From Candidatus Paracaedibacteraceae bacterium (lineage in GTDB: Bacteria > Pseudomonadota > Alphaproteobacteria > Paracaedibacterales > Paracaedibacteraceae): a stretch of 64,000 nucleotides of DNA. The notes beneath the pieces were generated by a model. It saw only the letters and a list, made by a program, of their open reading frames with translations, searched no databases and had not been told where the DNA came from. Positions within the stretch are counted from its first letter, which is position 1. Each line of letters begins with the position of its first letter. Positions 16,517 through 26,577 of this stretch are shown here, piece by piece. Both the position numbers and the translations under genes were made by a program. Location: NCBI GenBank assembly GCA_019636035.1, contig JAHBYI010000003.1:185794-249793 (forward strand), written 5' to 3'.

Positions 16517-18796
16517 ATGTCGCCATTAAATACATCATTATTGATAACAGCAATCGTCATGGGCACCGCTGTTGCTTCTTTTCCATCAAAGGACAAATCT
16601 AAGAAAAACGAAACACCGTCCTTTCTACAAAGCGATACAATAAACTACGATGAGACGACTCAAACAGTCACGGCTTTGGGACATGTTCAAATTGCTCAGA
16701 ATAATCAGCTTTTGTATGCCGATGAAGTATCCTATAACCAATTATCGGATGAGGTTACGGCTATTGGTCATGTTTGGCTCCGCGACAAAGAAGGAAATTT
16801 CCTGTTCACCCCTAAAGTCACTCTCAAAAATAAAATGGCGGATGGGTTTATTGATCAAATCAAAGTCCTCATGGCGGATGATTCAAGACTCGCCGGAAAC
16901 AAAGGGAAACGATATAATGCCCGCAAGACAATTCTATGGCAAGGTGTCTATTCCCCCTGTACTGTTTGCAAAGCGAAACCGGAACAGTTTCCGACATGGC
17001 AGCTGAAATCAGACAAGGTCATTCATGATCAAGATAAAGAGGTTGTTGAGTACCATCACGCATGGCTAGAAATGTGGGGGTGGCCCGTTTTCTACATGCC
17101 CTATTTCTCCCATCCCGATCCGGCTGTTAAGCGAAAATCAGGATTTTTAATGCCTATTTATTCTCATAGTCGCGATTTGGGAATGAGCATAACCACCCCC
17201 TATTATTGGGCAAGCGGTAAAAATCATGACTTTACGTTTTACCCAACGTTCACCAGCAATCAAGGGGTAATCCCAGCTGCAGAACATCGCTATCGTTTTC
17301 GCGATGGTGACTATACAATGCATGGAAGTTACGCACACAATACATCACGAGCCAGTGCCCCTAATTCCAACCCGAATAACTATGGCAGAGCTACCCGTCA
17401 TCGCTGGCACTATTTTTTGTCTTCGCGTTATGAAGCAACACCGGACGTTCTGCTAACCTTTAATGTTCAGCGTGCCAGTGACTTGACCTACCTCAAGCGA
17501 TTCCCTGTCCTACCTCGGCATTCAACGGATCCATTTGCAGCAAGTACTGCCCTGACATCCATGGCAGCCGCTGAACGGTTCAGACCGGATAGTTACGGTA
17601 CGATCAAAAGCTATGTGTTTCAAGCTGAACGCCAAAAGACAGTCCCTGTTATTTTGCCGATGATTCAGTACTCCTACGAAAGCCTTCCCGGACACTATGG
17701 AGAGACCTTCTTAGGCGATTTTAATTTCCTACACCTCTTCCGTGATCGCGCGATCACAGGGCAGGTTGCCGAAAAAATGGTTCGCTCTTCTGTGGGTATT
17801 GGCGGGCAAATTCCGTACATATCCCCCTGGGGAGACATGTGGACTTTGCGCGGATATATTCGTGGAGATATTTATCATACGTCCGGATACCAACCGACCT
17901 CCACAGCACGCCCCAAAGATCGCTATGAGTCACGATATTTTCCACAGGCTTCGTTGACATGGCGTTATCCATTCCTGAACGCAATGCGCTCAATGCACTG
18001 GATTCTCGAGCCGGCGTCCATGATTACAACCTCGTCCATTGGGGGGAATGCCATTGAAATTCCCAATGAAGATACACCACTGGTAACAATTGATACCACA
18101 AACTTGTTCATGCCGAATCGCATGTACGGGATCGATCGCATTGATTCCGGGCATCGTTATGTCTATGGATTAAACTCCCGCCAACTTTTCAGCTGTGCCC
18201 GTCGGTTCAACCTCTTTTTTGGGCAAAGCATCAGACTAGATCGTAAGCAAGTCCTTCCCGTTAACTCTGGCGAAGACACGCGTGCATCAAACTTTGTCAC
18301 AGGGCTACAAGTTGTGCCTTTCAGCTGGTTAGATCTAAGGTCGCGTACCCTTCACGATCGCAAGAATTTTTCCATTGAGATTGCAGAATCATCAGCAACA
18401 ATCAATGCTCCATGGGCAACCGGTACACTGAGCCACGTTCTTTACGACAAAAAATTTACGATTAATAACAAACGTGTATCACAACTTGCTTGGAATGTTT
18501 CATCGGGTAAATACCAAGGATTTTCCGTTGCTTATGGGGAAATGCGCAATATGGTTCACCGTGGCACAATCAATGTCTTGAATCAGACCATATCAGTTCG
18601 CCATGAAAATGAATGCTTAAAAACATCTCTGTCTTTTATTCGCACAGGATTCCGTGACCGCGATCTTCGCCCGGATAAGAGAGTTGTCCTGCAACTTGAT
18701 TTCAAGAATCTGGGAACATTCTACCCAATCAATATCAACAGTATCGGCGGACAAAGACAAGCCCCTGTCCCCGATACAGCCAGCACAAGAAACTAG
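16517..18796 (+). CDS. lptD: LPS-assembly outer-membrane protein LptD
   Basis: 759 residues. A signal-peptide-like N-terminus (to about residue 22) is followed by the periplasmic OstA-type jellyroll (about 40-220), containing the repeated pattern 'ALGHVQIAQNNQ' and 'AIGHVWLRDKEG', and then a large beta-barrel domain rich in alternating aromatic and polar residues. LptD inserts lipopolysaccharide into the outer leaflet. It shows CTVCKAKPEQFPTWQL, the alphaproteobacterial jellyroll signature with a Cys pair. It follows lptG by 43 bp. The start at 16517 lacks a ribosome-binding site; ATG 16559 is a possible alternative but would shorten the signal peptide. Confidence 0.92.
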   Translation: MSPLNTSLLITAIVMGTAVASFPSKDKSKKNETPSFLQSDTINYDETTQTVTALGHVQIAQNNQLLYADEVSYNQLSDEVTAIGHVWLRDKEGNFLFTPKVTLKNKMADGFIDQIKVLMADDSRLAGNKGKRYNARKTILWQGVYSPCTVCKAKPEQFPTWQLKSDKVIHDQDKEVVEYHHAWLEMWGWPVFYMPYFSHPDPAVKRKSGFLMPIYSHSRDLGMSITTPYYWASGKNHDFTFYPTFTSNQGVIPAAEHRYRFRDGDYTMHGSYAHNTSRASAPNSNPNNYGRATRHRWHYFLSSRYEATPDVLLTFNVQRASDLTYLKRFPVLPRHSTDPFAASTALTSMAAAERFRPDSYGTIKSYVFQAERQKTVPVILPMIQYSYESLPGHYGETFLGDFNFLHLFRDRAITGQVAEKMVRSSVGIGGQIPYISPWGDMWTLRGYIRGDIYHTSGYQPTSTARPKDRYESRYFPQASLTWRYPFLNAMRSMHWILEPASMITTSSIGGNAIEIPNEDTPLVTIDTTNLFMPNRMYGIDRIDSGHRYVYGLNSRQLFSCARRFNLFFGQSIRLDRKQVLPVNSGEDTRASNFVTGLQVVPFSWLDLRSRTLHDRKNFSIEIAESSATINAPWATGTLSHVLYDKKFTINNKRVSQLAWNVSSGKYQGFSVAYGEMRNMVHRGTINVLNQTISVRHENECLKTSLSFIRTGFRDRDLRPDKRVVLQLDFKNLGTFYPININSIGGQRQAPVPDTASTRN

Positions 18797-18799
18797 ATC

Positions 18800-19564
18800 A
18801 TGAAAATTGTCACATGGAACGTTAACTCCATTCGAGCACGTCTGGAAAACATCACAGATTGGCTGCGCGCCAATCAACCTGATGTTGTCCTGCTTCAAGA
18901 AACAAAGTGTCAAGATCATGACTTTCCCCTCGAGGCCATCGAAGATTGTGGTTATAACGTCGCTCAACATGGCCAAAAAAGCTATAACGGTGTTGCGATT
19001 TTATCCAAACATCCGATTGACGATATCATAAAAGGAATACCAACTTTTGCCGAAGATGAACAAGCCCGATATATCGAGGCTGTCACAAATGGTGTGCGTG
19101 TCGCTTCAGTCTATGTCCCGAATGGCAGTGACGTCGGAACTGAAAAATATGATTATAAGCTGATTTTTATGGCACGGTTGAAAGAACATCTTGCAGCAAC
19201 CTTGTTGTACGATGAACTTTTTGCTATTGGTGGTGATTATAATATCGCCCCGACCGACGATGATGTCCATGACGTCAAAGGCTGGCACGAACAGATTTTA
19301 TGCTCAACACCCGAGAGGAAATCCTTGCGAGCCATCCTCAATCTTGGGTATAGTGATGCTATGCGCATTCATCATAAGGGCAAAGGCCCCTATAGCTGGT
19401 GGGACTACCGCAGCGGTGCTTGGCCAAAGGATGATGGACTGCGGATTGATTTAATCCTTTTATCCCCTCAGGCCGTTGATCGGTTAGCGGGATCCGGTGT
19501 CGATCGAGACCCTCGGGGATTAGAAAAAGCATCAGATCATGCACCTGTTTGGTGTACCCTGTAA
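18800..19564 (+). CDS. xthA: Exodeoxyribonuclease III
   Basis: A 254-residue exonuclease III / AP endonuclease of the EEP fold. It starts MKIVTWNVNSIRARLENI and shows the metal-binding Glu in LLQETKCQD (about 35), the active-site pair in GGDYNIAP (about 146-153) and the terminal SDHAPVWC with the catalytic Asp-His. It cleaves abasic sites in base-excision repair. It starts 3 bp after the lptD stop and is probably co-transcribed with it, although the functions are unrelated. Confidence 0.95.
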   Translation: MKIVTWNVNSIRARLENITDWLRANQPDVVLLQETKCQDHDFPLEAIEDCGYNVAQHGQKSYNGVAILSKHPIDDIIKGIPTFAEDEQARYIEAVTNGVRVASVYVPNGSDVGTEKYDYKLIFMARLKEHLAATLLYDELFAIGGDYNIAPTDDDVHDVKGWHEQILCSTPERKSLRAILNLGYSDAMRIHHKGKGPYSWWDYRSGAWPKDDGLRIDLILLSPQAVDRLAGSGVDRDPRGLEKASDHAPVWCTL

Positions 19565-19588
19565 GTTACGTATAAAAAAGAGAAAGAT

Positions 19589-19876
19589 ATGTCATTAACC
19601 AGAGAAAACGTTGCGAAAGTCGCAAAATTGGCTCGGATCCGCTTAGAGGACTCAGAGCTCGACGCCATGAAAGAAGAAATTAATGGAATTTTGACTTGGA
19701 TCGATCAGCTCCAACAAGTCAATACAGATAATATCGCAGCGTTTACAGACCAACTGGAACAAGATCTTCCTGAACGACAAGACATCATCAGCGATGGTAA
19801 TATCGTTGATCAGATCCTTGCTAATGCTCCAGAAAAAGCCCACGGTATGTTCGCCGTTCCAAAAGTTGTTGAATAG
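19589..19876 (+). CDS. gatC: Asp/Glu-tRNA amidotransferase subunit C
   Basis: A 95-residue GatC, with the typical N-terminus [19 protein letters not shown] and C-terminal part with [20 protein letters not shown]. It wraps around GatA and GatB as a scaffold in the GatCAB transamidosome. It is the first gene of a tight gatC-gatA-gatB operon (8 bp before gatA). Confidence 0.96.
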   Translation: MSLTRENVAKVAKLARIRLEDSELDAMKEEINGILTWIDQLQQVNTDNIAAFTDQLEQDLPERQDIISDGNIVDQILANAPEKAHGMFAVPKVVE

Positions 19877-19884
19877 GTTTAACG

Positions 19885-21366
19885 ATGACAAAATTAACTG
19901 ACTTAACATTATCCGAAGCTAGAGATAGCCTCGTCAAAAAAGAGTTTTCTGCTGTTGAATTAACCCAAGCCTTCATCGCAGCCGTGGAAGATAATCGCCA
20001 TCTCAATGCCTATGTGACAGAGACACCTGAGCTCGCACTCGAACAGGCAAAAGCATCAGACACTCGCCTTGCCAACGGCACAGCCGGCAAGCTTGAGGGA
20101 CTTCCCCTTGCCATTAAAGACCTGTATTGTACCAAAGGCGTGAAAACAACCGCCTCGTCAAAGATACTTCATAATTTCGTTCCCCAATACGAATCAACCG
20201 TAACACAAAATTTGTGGAACGAAGGTGCCGTTATGCTCGGGAAAGTATCTCTTGATGAGTTTGCCATGGGATCATCGAATACAACCAGTCATTTTGGTAA
20301 TGTCATTAGCCCCTGGAAAGAAAAAGATCGCCCGGAAAAGCAACTCTGCCCGGGCGGATCATCCGGAGGATCCGCTGCTGCGGTGGCCGCACGGACAGCT
20401 TTGGCCGCGACAGCCTCTGATACAGGCGGTTCCATTCGTCAACCGGCAGCCTTTACCGGTCTTGTCGGGATCAAACCAACCTATGGTTTATGCTCTCGTC
20501 GTGGCATGATTGCCTATGCTTCGTCCCTCGATCAAGCAGGCCCCCTCACCCACACAGTACGCGATGCCGCGTTAATGCTCGAAGTCATGGCAAGCCATGA
20601 TCCGCTTGACTCAACATCCCTTAATGTAGACATTCCAAGCTATTCTTCATTGCTGAACAGTGACCTCAAAGGAATGCGTATTGGTTTACCAAAAGAATAT
20701 CTAGAAGGCTTAAGCTCTGAAATGATGGTTGAGGTCAACAAAGGGATAGAATGGGCAAAATCATGCGGAGCAACAATCGTTGAGGTTAGCCTTCCCATGA
20801 CAAAATACGCACTGCCAACCTATTATGTCATTTCTCCCGCCGAGGCTTCATCGAACTTAGCTCGCTATGACGGTGTCCGCTATGGCCTACGCATTGACGG
20901 CGCAACCCTCGATGAACTCTATGAAAATACACGCCGTGAAGGATTTGGTTCAGAGGTTCGTCGTCGTATCATGATTGGAACCTATGTTCTCTCAGCCGGT
21001 TATTACGATGCCTATTACATGAAAGCGCAACGCGTTCGCACGCTCATTCAAAAAGACTTTGAAGCTGTCTTTAAAGATGTCGATTTGTTATTAACACCAA
21101 CGACACCAAGCTCATCTTTTGCCTTGGATGAAAAACCAACAGACCCTGTCCAGATGTATTTACAAGACGTCTATACGGTGACTGTCAACCTAGCTAACCT
21201 GCCTGGTATCGCCATCCCAACAGGCTTAGACAACAAAGGATTACCCCTCAGTCTTCAGCTTATTGGCCCTCGCCTGAGTGAACAACGTCTCTTGAATGCG
21301 GCATTGGCTCTTGAAGAATGTGCTGGCTTTGCAGCCCTGTTAAAAGATCTAAGGAAGGCAGCTTAA
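19885..21366 (+). CDS. gatA: Asp/Glu-tRNA amidotransferase subunit A
   Basis: A 493-residue amidase-signature enzyme that releases ammonia from glutamine for GatB. The Ser-cisSer-Lys triad is visible: Lys in [13 protein letters not shown] (about 79), and the serines in [20 protein letters not shown] and [14 protein letters not shown] (about 155-185). It is followed by gatB after one base. Together with GatB it amidates Glu-tRNA(Gln) and, where AspRS is non-discriminating, Asp-tRNA(Asn). Confidence 0.97.
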   Translation: MTKLTDLTLSEARDSLVKKEFSAVELTQAFIAAVEDNRHLNAYVTETPELALEQAKASDTRLANGTAGKLEGLPLAIKDLYCTKGVKTTASSKILHNFVPQYESTVTQNLWNEGAVMLGKVSLDEFAMGSSNTTSHFGNVISPWKEKDRPEKQLCPGGSSGGSAAAVAARTALAATASDTGGSIRQPAAFTGLVGIKPTYGLCSRRGMIAYASSLDQAGPLTHTVRDAALMLEVMASHDPLDSTSLNVDIPSYSSLLNSDLKGMRIGLPKEYLEGLSSEMMVEVNKGIEWAKSCGATIVEVSLPMTKYALPTYYVISPAEASSNLARYDGVRYGLRIDGATLDELYENTRREGFGSEVRRRIMIGTYVLSAGYYDAYYMKAQRVRTLIQKDFEAVFKDVDLLLTPTTPSSSFALDEKPTDPVQMYLQDVYTVTVNLANLPGIAIPTGLDNKGLPLSLQLIGPRLSEQRLLNAALALEECAGFAALLKDLRKAA

Positions 21367-21367
21367 C

Positions 21368-22849
21368 ATGTCAGAAAACAAAAACTTAATCGAAGGAAGA
21401 ACCGGTCATTGGGAAGTTGTCATTGGCCTGGAAGTTCATGCTCAAGTTACATCAAAGGCAAAATTATTTGATGGTTGTGCCACCGATTTTGGAGCCGATC
21501 CCAATACTCAAGTCGGATTCTTTACTGCTGCCATGCCCGGTATGTTGCCCGTCATTAATCACAAATGTGTTGATCAAGCCATTAAAACTGGCTTGGGGCT
21601 CAATGCCGTTGTGAATAAAGTTTCAGTCTTTGATCGTAAGAATTATTTCTATGCGGACTTACCATGTGGTTATCAGATTTCGCAGTTTACTCGGCCAATT
21701 GTCACAGGCGGACACATGGACATCGACCTTGATGATGGTGAATCTAGGCGCATTAATATCACGCGCCTCCACTTAGAAATGGACGCAGGAAAAAGTATCC
21801 ATGACCTGCACCCAACTAAGACGTATATTGACTTGAACCGCAGTGGTATTGCCTTGATGGAAATTGTCTCAGAACCGGAGATGCGATCCAGTGCCGAAGC
21901 TATGGCTTATGTAAAAAAACTACGGTCAATCTTGCGCTATCTTGGAACATGCGACGGGAACATGGAACAGGGATCGTTGCGCGTCGATGCAAACATTTCG
22001 TTGCGTCGCCCCGGTAATCCTTTTGGCACCCGTGCTGAAATTAAGAACGTTAACTCCATCCGTTTTCTTGGTCAAGCCATCGAATTTGAGATTGGGCGTC
22101 AACTTGAAATCCTTGAGGATGGTGGTGAAATCGTTCAAGAAACACGCCTATTTGATCCAAACAAGGGCGAGACCAGATCCATGCGCAGTAAAGAAGATGC
22201 CCATGACTATCGCTATTTCCCGGATCCGGATTTGTTGCCATTGAAGCTGTCAGACAAGCGTATCGAGGATATGAAGGCGGCAATGCCGGAACTCCCCGAT
22301 GCTAAACGAGCTCGCCTGATTGCTGAATTCGGCCTCCCCCTTTATGACGCATCTGTTATTGTCTCTGAACGTGAGACTGCGGATTATTACGAGGCCTCTG
22401 TTGCAGCATTGATAGCAAAAGACAAAGCACAAGGTGCTAAACTGATTGCGAACTGGTTGATGGGCGAAGTTTTTGCTGCGATGAATCGCGACAATCATAC
22501 CATGGAAACCTTACCTCTAAAGGCTGATGCTCTAGCAGGATTAGTTGATTTAATTTTGGACAACACCATTTCAGGTAAAATTGCCAAGGATGTCTTTTCT
22601 AAGATGTGGGAAACGGGTAAAGCCCCTGCTGCCCTAGTCGAAGAACTTGGGCTCAAGCAAATCACGGACACATCCGTTATTGAACAAGCTGTTGATACTG
22701 TCTTGGCACAAAACGCCGACAAAGTCGCAGAATACAAATCCGGTAAAGAAGCCTTATTCGGATTCTTTGTAGGACAAGTTATGAAAGCGACCCAAGGCAA
22801 AGCAAACCCGGGATTAGTCAATGATTTGATTAAATCAAAATTGAGTTAA
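21368..22849 (+). CDS. gatB: Asp/Glu-tRNA amidotransferase subunit B
   Basis: A 493-residue GatB. It contains [20 protein letters not shown] near the N-terminus, the kinase-like catalytic cradle with [14 protein letters not shown] (about 93-106) and HLEMDAGKS (about 138-146), and the YqeY-like C-terminal tail domain. GatB phosphorylates the tRNA-bound carboxylate and amidates it with ammonia from GatA. It is the last gene of the operon; a hairpin follows at 22860-22888. Confidence 0.97.
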   Translation: MSENKNLIEGRTGHWEVVIGLEVHAQVTSKAKLFDGCATDFGADPNTQVGFFTAAMPGMLPVINHKCVDQAIKTGLGLNAVVNKVSVFDRKNYFYADLPCGYQISQFTRPIVTGGHMDIDLDDGESRRINITRLHLEMDAGKSIHDLHPTKTYIDLNRSGIALMEIVSEPEMRSSAEAMAYVKKLRSILRYLGTCDGNMEQGSLRVDANISLRRPGNPFGTRAEIKNVNSIRFLGQAIEFEIGRQLEILEDGGEIVQETRLFDPNKGETRSMRSKEDAHDYRYFPDPDLLPLKLSDKRIEDMKAAMPELPDAKRARLIAEFGLPLYDASVIVSERETADYYEASVAALIAKDKAQGAKLIANWLMGEVFAAMNRDNHTMETLPLKADALAGLVDLILDNTISGKIAKDVFSKMWETGKAPAALVEELGLKQITDTSVIEQAVDTVLAQNADKVAEYKSGKEALFGFFVGQVMKATQGKANPGLVNDLIKSKLS

Positions 22850-22859
22850 TCTATAATAT

Positions 22860-22888
22860 ACTCCATGAGCGAATATCGTCCATGGAGT
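22860..22888 (+). terminator. Hairpin downstream of gatB
   Basis: ACTCCATG (22860-22867) pairs perfectly with CATGGAGT (22881-22888) eleven bases after the gatB stop. There is no T tract after it, so it may be a processing or protective 3' structure rather than an intrinsic terminator. The remainder up to 23028 holds no gene. Confidence 0.45.
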
Positions 22889-23028
22889 AACCGCCCCCTT
22901 ATAAGTCTGCTATGTATCAAACTTAACTAGAATAACGATACAACTCCATTTAAATATATTTTTCGTTATAGTAATCCCTAATTCAAGTTTCAATAGAACG
23001 TTAAATAAAATAATTATTATTTCCATTC

Positions 23029-23044
23029 TTAACTTTTTATTAAC
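23029..23044 (+). promoter_or_regulatory. CtrA-type box, perfect TTAA-N7-TTAAC
   Basis: TTAA (23029-23032), CTTTTTA, TTAAC (23040-23044), ending 57 bp before the papain-like ATG. TAGAAT lies ten bases after TTAACC, a plausible -10 element. A further TTAAC follows at once (23047-23051). Confidence 0.6.
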
Positions 23045-23101
23045 CCTTAACAAAATAGAATCAGCCCGTTACTTAGTTTTTTATTAATAACGGAGGATTC
23101 T

Positions 23102-24052
23102 ATGAATAAGCATTTACTAACCATTACATTATCATTACTTACATCTTCTGCTTTTTCTTCTGATCTTGAATTTGATATGGACAGTTATGTTCCAAAACAT
23201 ACCTATTCACTACGCCCATCAGAAGAGTCCAGCAGCCTATTATGGGCTCTCCAAAACTCCGAACAACCAACTCTGACACCGGAACAAATCCAAGCCCTTC
23301 CAGCAAAATTTGATTTTAGTGACCACATGCCAAACATTCATGATCAGGGAATATTGGGATCATGTACAGCGCAAGCCATTACAATTTCCATGGAATATCA
23401 ATTAAAGCAACAGAACAATGCTCAAGTTCTATCCCCCCTCTTCTTGTATTATAATGAGAGAAAACTTATGGGTACCATCAAGGAAGATTCGGGTGCCAGC
23501 CTTTCAGATGGCGTCAAAGCAATCAGCACATGGGGTGTCTGCCGTGAATCCGAATGGACATACAGTGATGACCACAAAAAGTTTATGATTAAACCATCAA
23601 AAACTGCCTATGATGATGCAAAAAATTATATGGGACTGGATGGCGTTCGCACCAGTTACGTGACTTATAGCCTTGAGGCAATTAAATCTCGACTGGCTCA
23701 AGGGATCCCTGTTGTCTTTGGTATCTATGTCTATCCCTCTTTTGAGGCTGTCAAAACAGAAATGACAGGTAAGGTTCCTATGCCTGGCGCAAAAGAACGC
23801 CCACTGGGTGGTCACGCGTTAATGTTTACCGGATATAATGACGAAACCAAAGAATTCAAGTTTGCGAATTCTTGGGGTAAAAAGTGGGGTGATAACGGCT
23901 ATGGCTATTTAAAATACGACTACGTCATGAATGTTGGCGCAACGCCTCGCTATCCTTTCTTCTATTCCAATGACATTTGGAGTATTGATAAAGTCGGGAA
24001 AGAAGACTCTCTAGGCTTGGGTGATGAAAGCCCACGTGAAAACGTAGCGTAA
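23102..24052 (+). CDS. Exported papain-family (C1) cysteine protease
   Basis: 316 residues with a signal peptide (MNKHLLTITLSLLTSSAFSS). The catalytic domain starts at about residue 75. Gln and Cys lie in IHDQGILGSCTAQA, matching the papain oxyanion Gln and nucleophile Cys. The His lies in GGHALMFTGYN and the Asn in FANSWGKKWGDNGYGYLKYDY. All four active-site positions are present, so it should be active. It lacks a long inhibitory propeptide. This compact papain-like type is seen in environmental and intracellular bacteria. A strong GGAGG site, a CtrA-type box and a perfect terminator make it a monocistronic, regulated gene. A role in the periplasm or host cell is possible; the target is unknown. 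Confidence 0.9.
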   Translation: MNKHLLTITLSLLTSSAFSSDLEFDMDSYVPKHTYSLRPSEESSSLLWALQNSEQPTLTPEQIQALPAKFDFSDHMPNIHDQGILGSCTAQAITISMEYQLKQQNNAQVLSPLFLYYNERKLMGTIKEDSGASLSDGVKAISTWGVCRESEWTYSDDHKKFMIKPSKTAYDDAKNYMGLDGVRTSYVTYSLEAIKSRLAQGIPVVFGIYVYPSFEAVKTEMTGKVPMPGAKERPLGGHALMFTGYNDETKEFKFANSWGKKWGDNGYGYLKYDYVMNVGATPRYPFFYSNDIWSIDKVGKEDSLGLGDESPRENVA

Positions 24053-24069
24053 ATCAGAACCATCACACC

Positions 24070-24106
24070 AGAGGTGAAGGCGTAAAACACTTCACCTCTA
24101 TTTATT
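24070..24106 (+). terminator. Rho-independent terminator of the papain-like gene
   Basis: AGAGGTGAAG (24070-24079) pairs perfectly over ten bases with CTTCACCTCT (24090-24099), followed by ATTTATT. It lies 17 bases after the stop codon. The remaining gap to 24317 shows no gene. Confidence 0.85.
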
Positions 24107-24317
24107 AATCATTCTGCCAACTTGTCGAGCTCCCAAAAGAGCACAGACAGATGACCTATCCACAAAAAACACCCTGCAATTTGGAAGCAACAGTTCCAAT
24201 TTACAAGGTATTTTTAACTTTTCCCCCCGAGTTTTGCCGTTCCATTTTCTTGACAAAATTTGATAGTTATGGCTCTCTTAAAGGGAGTATTTAAACAATT
24301 ATAATCGGATTATTCAA

Positions 24318-26108
24318 ATGCATAGCTATCGCACCCATACCTGTGGTCAACTCAGGAAATCAGATGCTGGTCAAACCGTTCGCCTATCAGGTTGGGTTCA
24401 CCGCAAACGCGACCATGGAAACCTTTTATTCATTGATCTTCGAGATCATTATGGGTTAACGCAATGCGTTGTTAATGTCGATAGCACCAGCTTTAAAGTT
24501 GCAGAATCTCTCCGTAACGAAAGTGTCATTCGTATTGACGGTACTGTTGTGGAGCGAACAGCAGATACCCTAAATGCCAAGATGGATACGGGGGAAATTG
24601 AAATTATGGTCTCTGAAATTGAGATCCTCTCAACAGCTGATACCCTCCCGCTTCAGGTCAACAGCGATGCTGAATTCCCGGAAGATACACGATTACGCTA
24701 TCGTTTCCTTGATCTTCGCAAAGAAAAAATCCACAAAAACATCCTCTTACGTTCCCAAGTCATTGCATCATTACGTCGTCGCATGATTGATCAAGGATTT
24801 ACTGAATTCCAAACCCCCATTTTAACAGCATCATCACCAGAAGGGGCGCGTGACTTCTTGGTACCAAGCCGTCTAAACCCGGGAACATTCTACGCCTTGC
24901 CTCAAGCACCACAGATGTTCAAGCAATTACTCATGGTTGCCGGCTTTGATCGCTATTTCCAAATTGCCCCATGTTTCCGCGATGAGGATGCTCGTGCAGA
25001 TCGTTCTCCAGGTGAGTTTTATCAACTTGACTTTGAAATGTCATTTGTTACCCAAGAAGATGTTTTCGCAGCCATCGAACCCGTCCTTCACGGCGTTTTC
25101 GAAGAGTTTAATAACAGCCGTGAGGTAACGCCTTACCCATTCCCACGGATCAGCTTTGATGAATCAATGCTCAAATACGGGAATGATAAACCTGACTTGC
25201 GCAACCCAATTGAAATCTGCGATGTCTCTGAGATTTTTGCCGGATCTGACTTTGCTGTCTTTAGTAATCTTGTCAGCCAAGGTGCCGTCGTTCGTGCAAT
25301 TCCCGCACCGAATGCCGCCACTCAAGCCCGTAGTTTCTTTGACAAATTGAATGATTGGGCACGTGGTCTTGGTATGCCGGGCTTAGGCTACATCACCTTT
25401 GCCGAAGGTGCCGCAAAAGGGCCAATTGCTAAATTCTTGGATGAATCACGCTTAGAAAAGCTAAAATCCATTGCCGGCTTAAACGACGGTGATTCTGTCT
25501 TTTTTGTTTGCGACAAACCAAAAGTTGCTGCTAAGAATGCAGGTTTGGCTCGCACAAAAATTGGTCAAGAACTGGGTCTTATTGATGAGAATAAATTCAA
25601 GTTCTGCTGGATTGTAGATTTCCCAATGTATGAACAAGATGATGACACAGGCAAAATCGACTTTTCTCACAACCCCTTCTCCATGCCTCAAGGTGGAATG
25701 GATGCTCTCTTGAATCAAGACCCGTTGACCATCAAAGCATTCCAATACGACATTGTTTGTAACGGTATTGAACTCTCTAGTGGTGCAATCCGAAATCACT
25801 TACCAGAAGTTATGTACAAGGCATTTGAGATTGTTGGTTATACCCAAGATGATGTTGAAAAACGGTTTGGCGGTTTGCTCAGTGCCTTTAAGTTTGGTGC
25901 CCCACCCCATGGTGGAAGTGCCCCGGGTGTTGACCGTATTGTCATGTTGCTCGCTGATGAACCAAACATTCGTGAAGTCATTGCTTTCCCGATGAATCAG
26001 CAAGCTCAAGATTTGATGATGGGTGCTCCGTCCATTGTTGAAAAGGAACGCCTTAAGGATTTATCAATTGAGGTTCGGCTTCCCTTAAAAACAGCCAAAG
26101 CTGGTTAA
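24318..26108 (+). CDS. aspS: Aspartyl-tRNA synthetase (probably non-discriminating)
   Basis: A 596-residue bacterial-type class II AspRS: N-terminal OB-fold anticodon-binding domain (about 1-105), catalytic core with motif 2 around [24 protein letters not shown] (split here at about 219-241), the GAD insertion (about 290-420) and C-terminal motif 3 [14 protein letters not shown]. Residue 33 in KRDHG is His, the position equivalent to Leu30 of the discriminating E. coli enzyme and His31 of the non-discriminating Pseudomonas aeruginosa enzyme. With gatCAB nearby, this suggests it charges both tRNA-Asp and tRNA-Asn. No AsnRS is seen in the window, though it could lie elsewhere. Confidence 0.96.
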   Translation: MHSYRTHTCGQLRKSDAGQTVRLSGWVHRKRDHGNLLFIDLRDHYGLTQCVVNVDSTSFKVAESLRNESVIRIDGTVVERTADTLNAKMDTGEIEIMVSEIEILSTADTLPLQVNSDAEFPEDTRLRYRFLDLRKEKIHKNILLRSQVIASLRRRMIDQGFTEFQTPILTASSPEGARDFLVPSRLNPGTFYALPQAPQMFKQLLMVAGFDRYFQIAPCFRDEDARADRSPGEFYQLDFEMSFVTQEDVFAAIEPVLHGVFEEFNNSREVTPYPFPRISFDESMLKYGNDKPDLRNPIEICDVSEIFAGSDFAVFSNLVSQGAVVRAIPAPNAATQARSFFDKLNDWARGLGMPGLGYITFAEGAAKGPIAKFLDESRLEKLKSIAGLNDGDSVFFVCDKPKVAAKNAGLARTKIGQELGLIDENKFKFCWIVDFPMYEQDDDTGKIDFSHNPFSMPQGGMDALLNQDPLTIKAFQYDIVCNGIELSSGAIRNHLPEVMYKAFEIVGYTQDDVEKRFGGLLSAFKFGAPPHGGSAPGVDRIVMLLADEPNIREVIAFPMNQQAQDLMMGAPSIVEKERLKDLSIEVRLPLKTAKAG

Positions 26109-26118
26109 CAGATTCGTC

Positions 26119-26155
26119 ATCTCTCCCCTACACGGGGAGAGATTCCGCCGGTTAC
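26119..26155. repeat. Palindromic intergenic repeat, copy 2
   Basis: ATCTCTCCCC (26119-26128) pairs perfectly with GGGGAGAGAT (26134-26143) around a five-base loop. The flank TTCCGCCGGTTA matches TTCCGCCAGTTA of the repeat at 1405-1458, and GAGATTCCGCC is the inverse of 1405-1415. It sits between the convergent aspS and fliS genes and may end both transcripts, though there is no T tract. Confidence 0.6.
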
Positions 26156-26568
26156 TATAACTGAGCAGCGACTCTCTCAGATTGAATCGTTTCTGCTTTT
26201 GATACTGACATATCGGCAACGCGCCACACGTCAGCCATTTCAGTCAAAGCGACTTCAACATCTTGGCACAATTGCAAGTCTTCCTTCATATTGACCTCGA
26301 GAATGAAGAGGATCATCTCTTGAAAGAACCGGCTAAGCTCTGCTGCTTCTGGTGTTCTATCAACAGCGAGCGATGATTGGATTGAGCTAATAATAACAAT
26401 CGCTTTGTCTGTTGCGTTGTAACGACCTTCATAATCCTTGGCCTCAACAGCAACTTTTACCCGTCGCATCAGGCCGGCACAATGATCGAGCAAAATTGCG
26501 ATTTGCCCTAATGGCGTTGCAATAGCAGCCTGAGATCGTTGGTATTGGCGTAATTGTACATTATACAT
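26155..26568 (-). CDS. fliS: FliS, flagellin export chaperone
   Basis: A 137-residue all-helical protein beginning MYNVQLRQYQRSQAAIATPLG, with the FliS pattern of YQ near the N-terminus, an ALLDH-like segment IAILLDHCAGLMRRVKVAVE (about 26-45) and a central KAIVIISSIQSSL (about 55-67). FliS binds the C-terminus of flagellin and prevents premature polymerisation before export. It lies 9 bp after fliD and is last in the flagellin-fliD-fliS set. Confidence 0.85.
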   Translation of the reverse strand: MYNVQLRQYQRSQAAIATPLGQIAILLDHCAGLMRRVKVAVEAKDYEGRYNATDKAIVIISSIQSSLAVDRTPEAAELSRFFQEMILFILEVNMKEDLQLCQDVEVALTEMADVWRVADMSVSKAETIQSERVAAQL

Positions 26569-26577
26569 TGTTAACTC

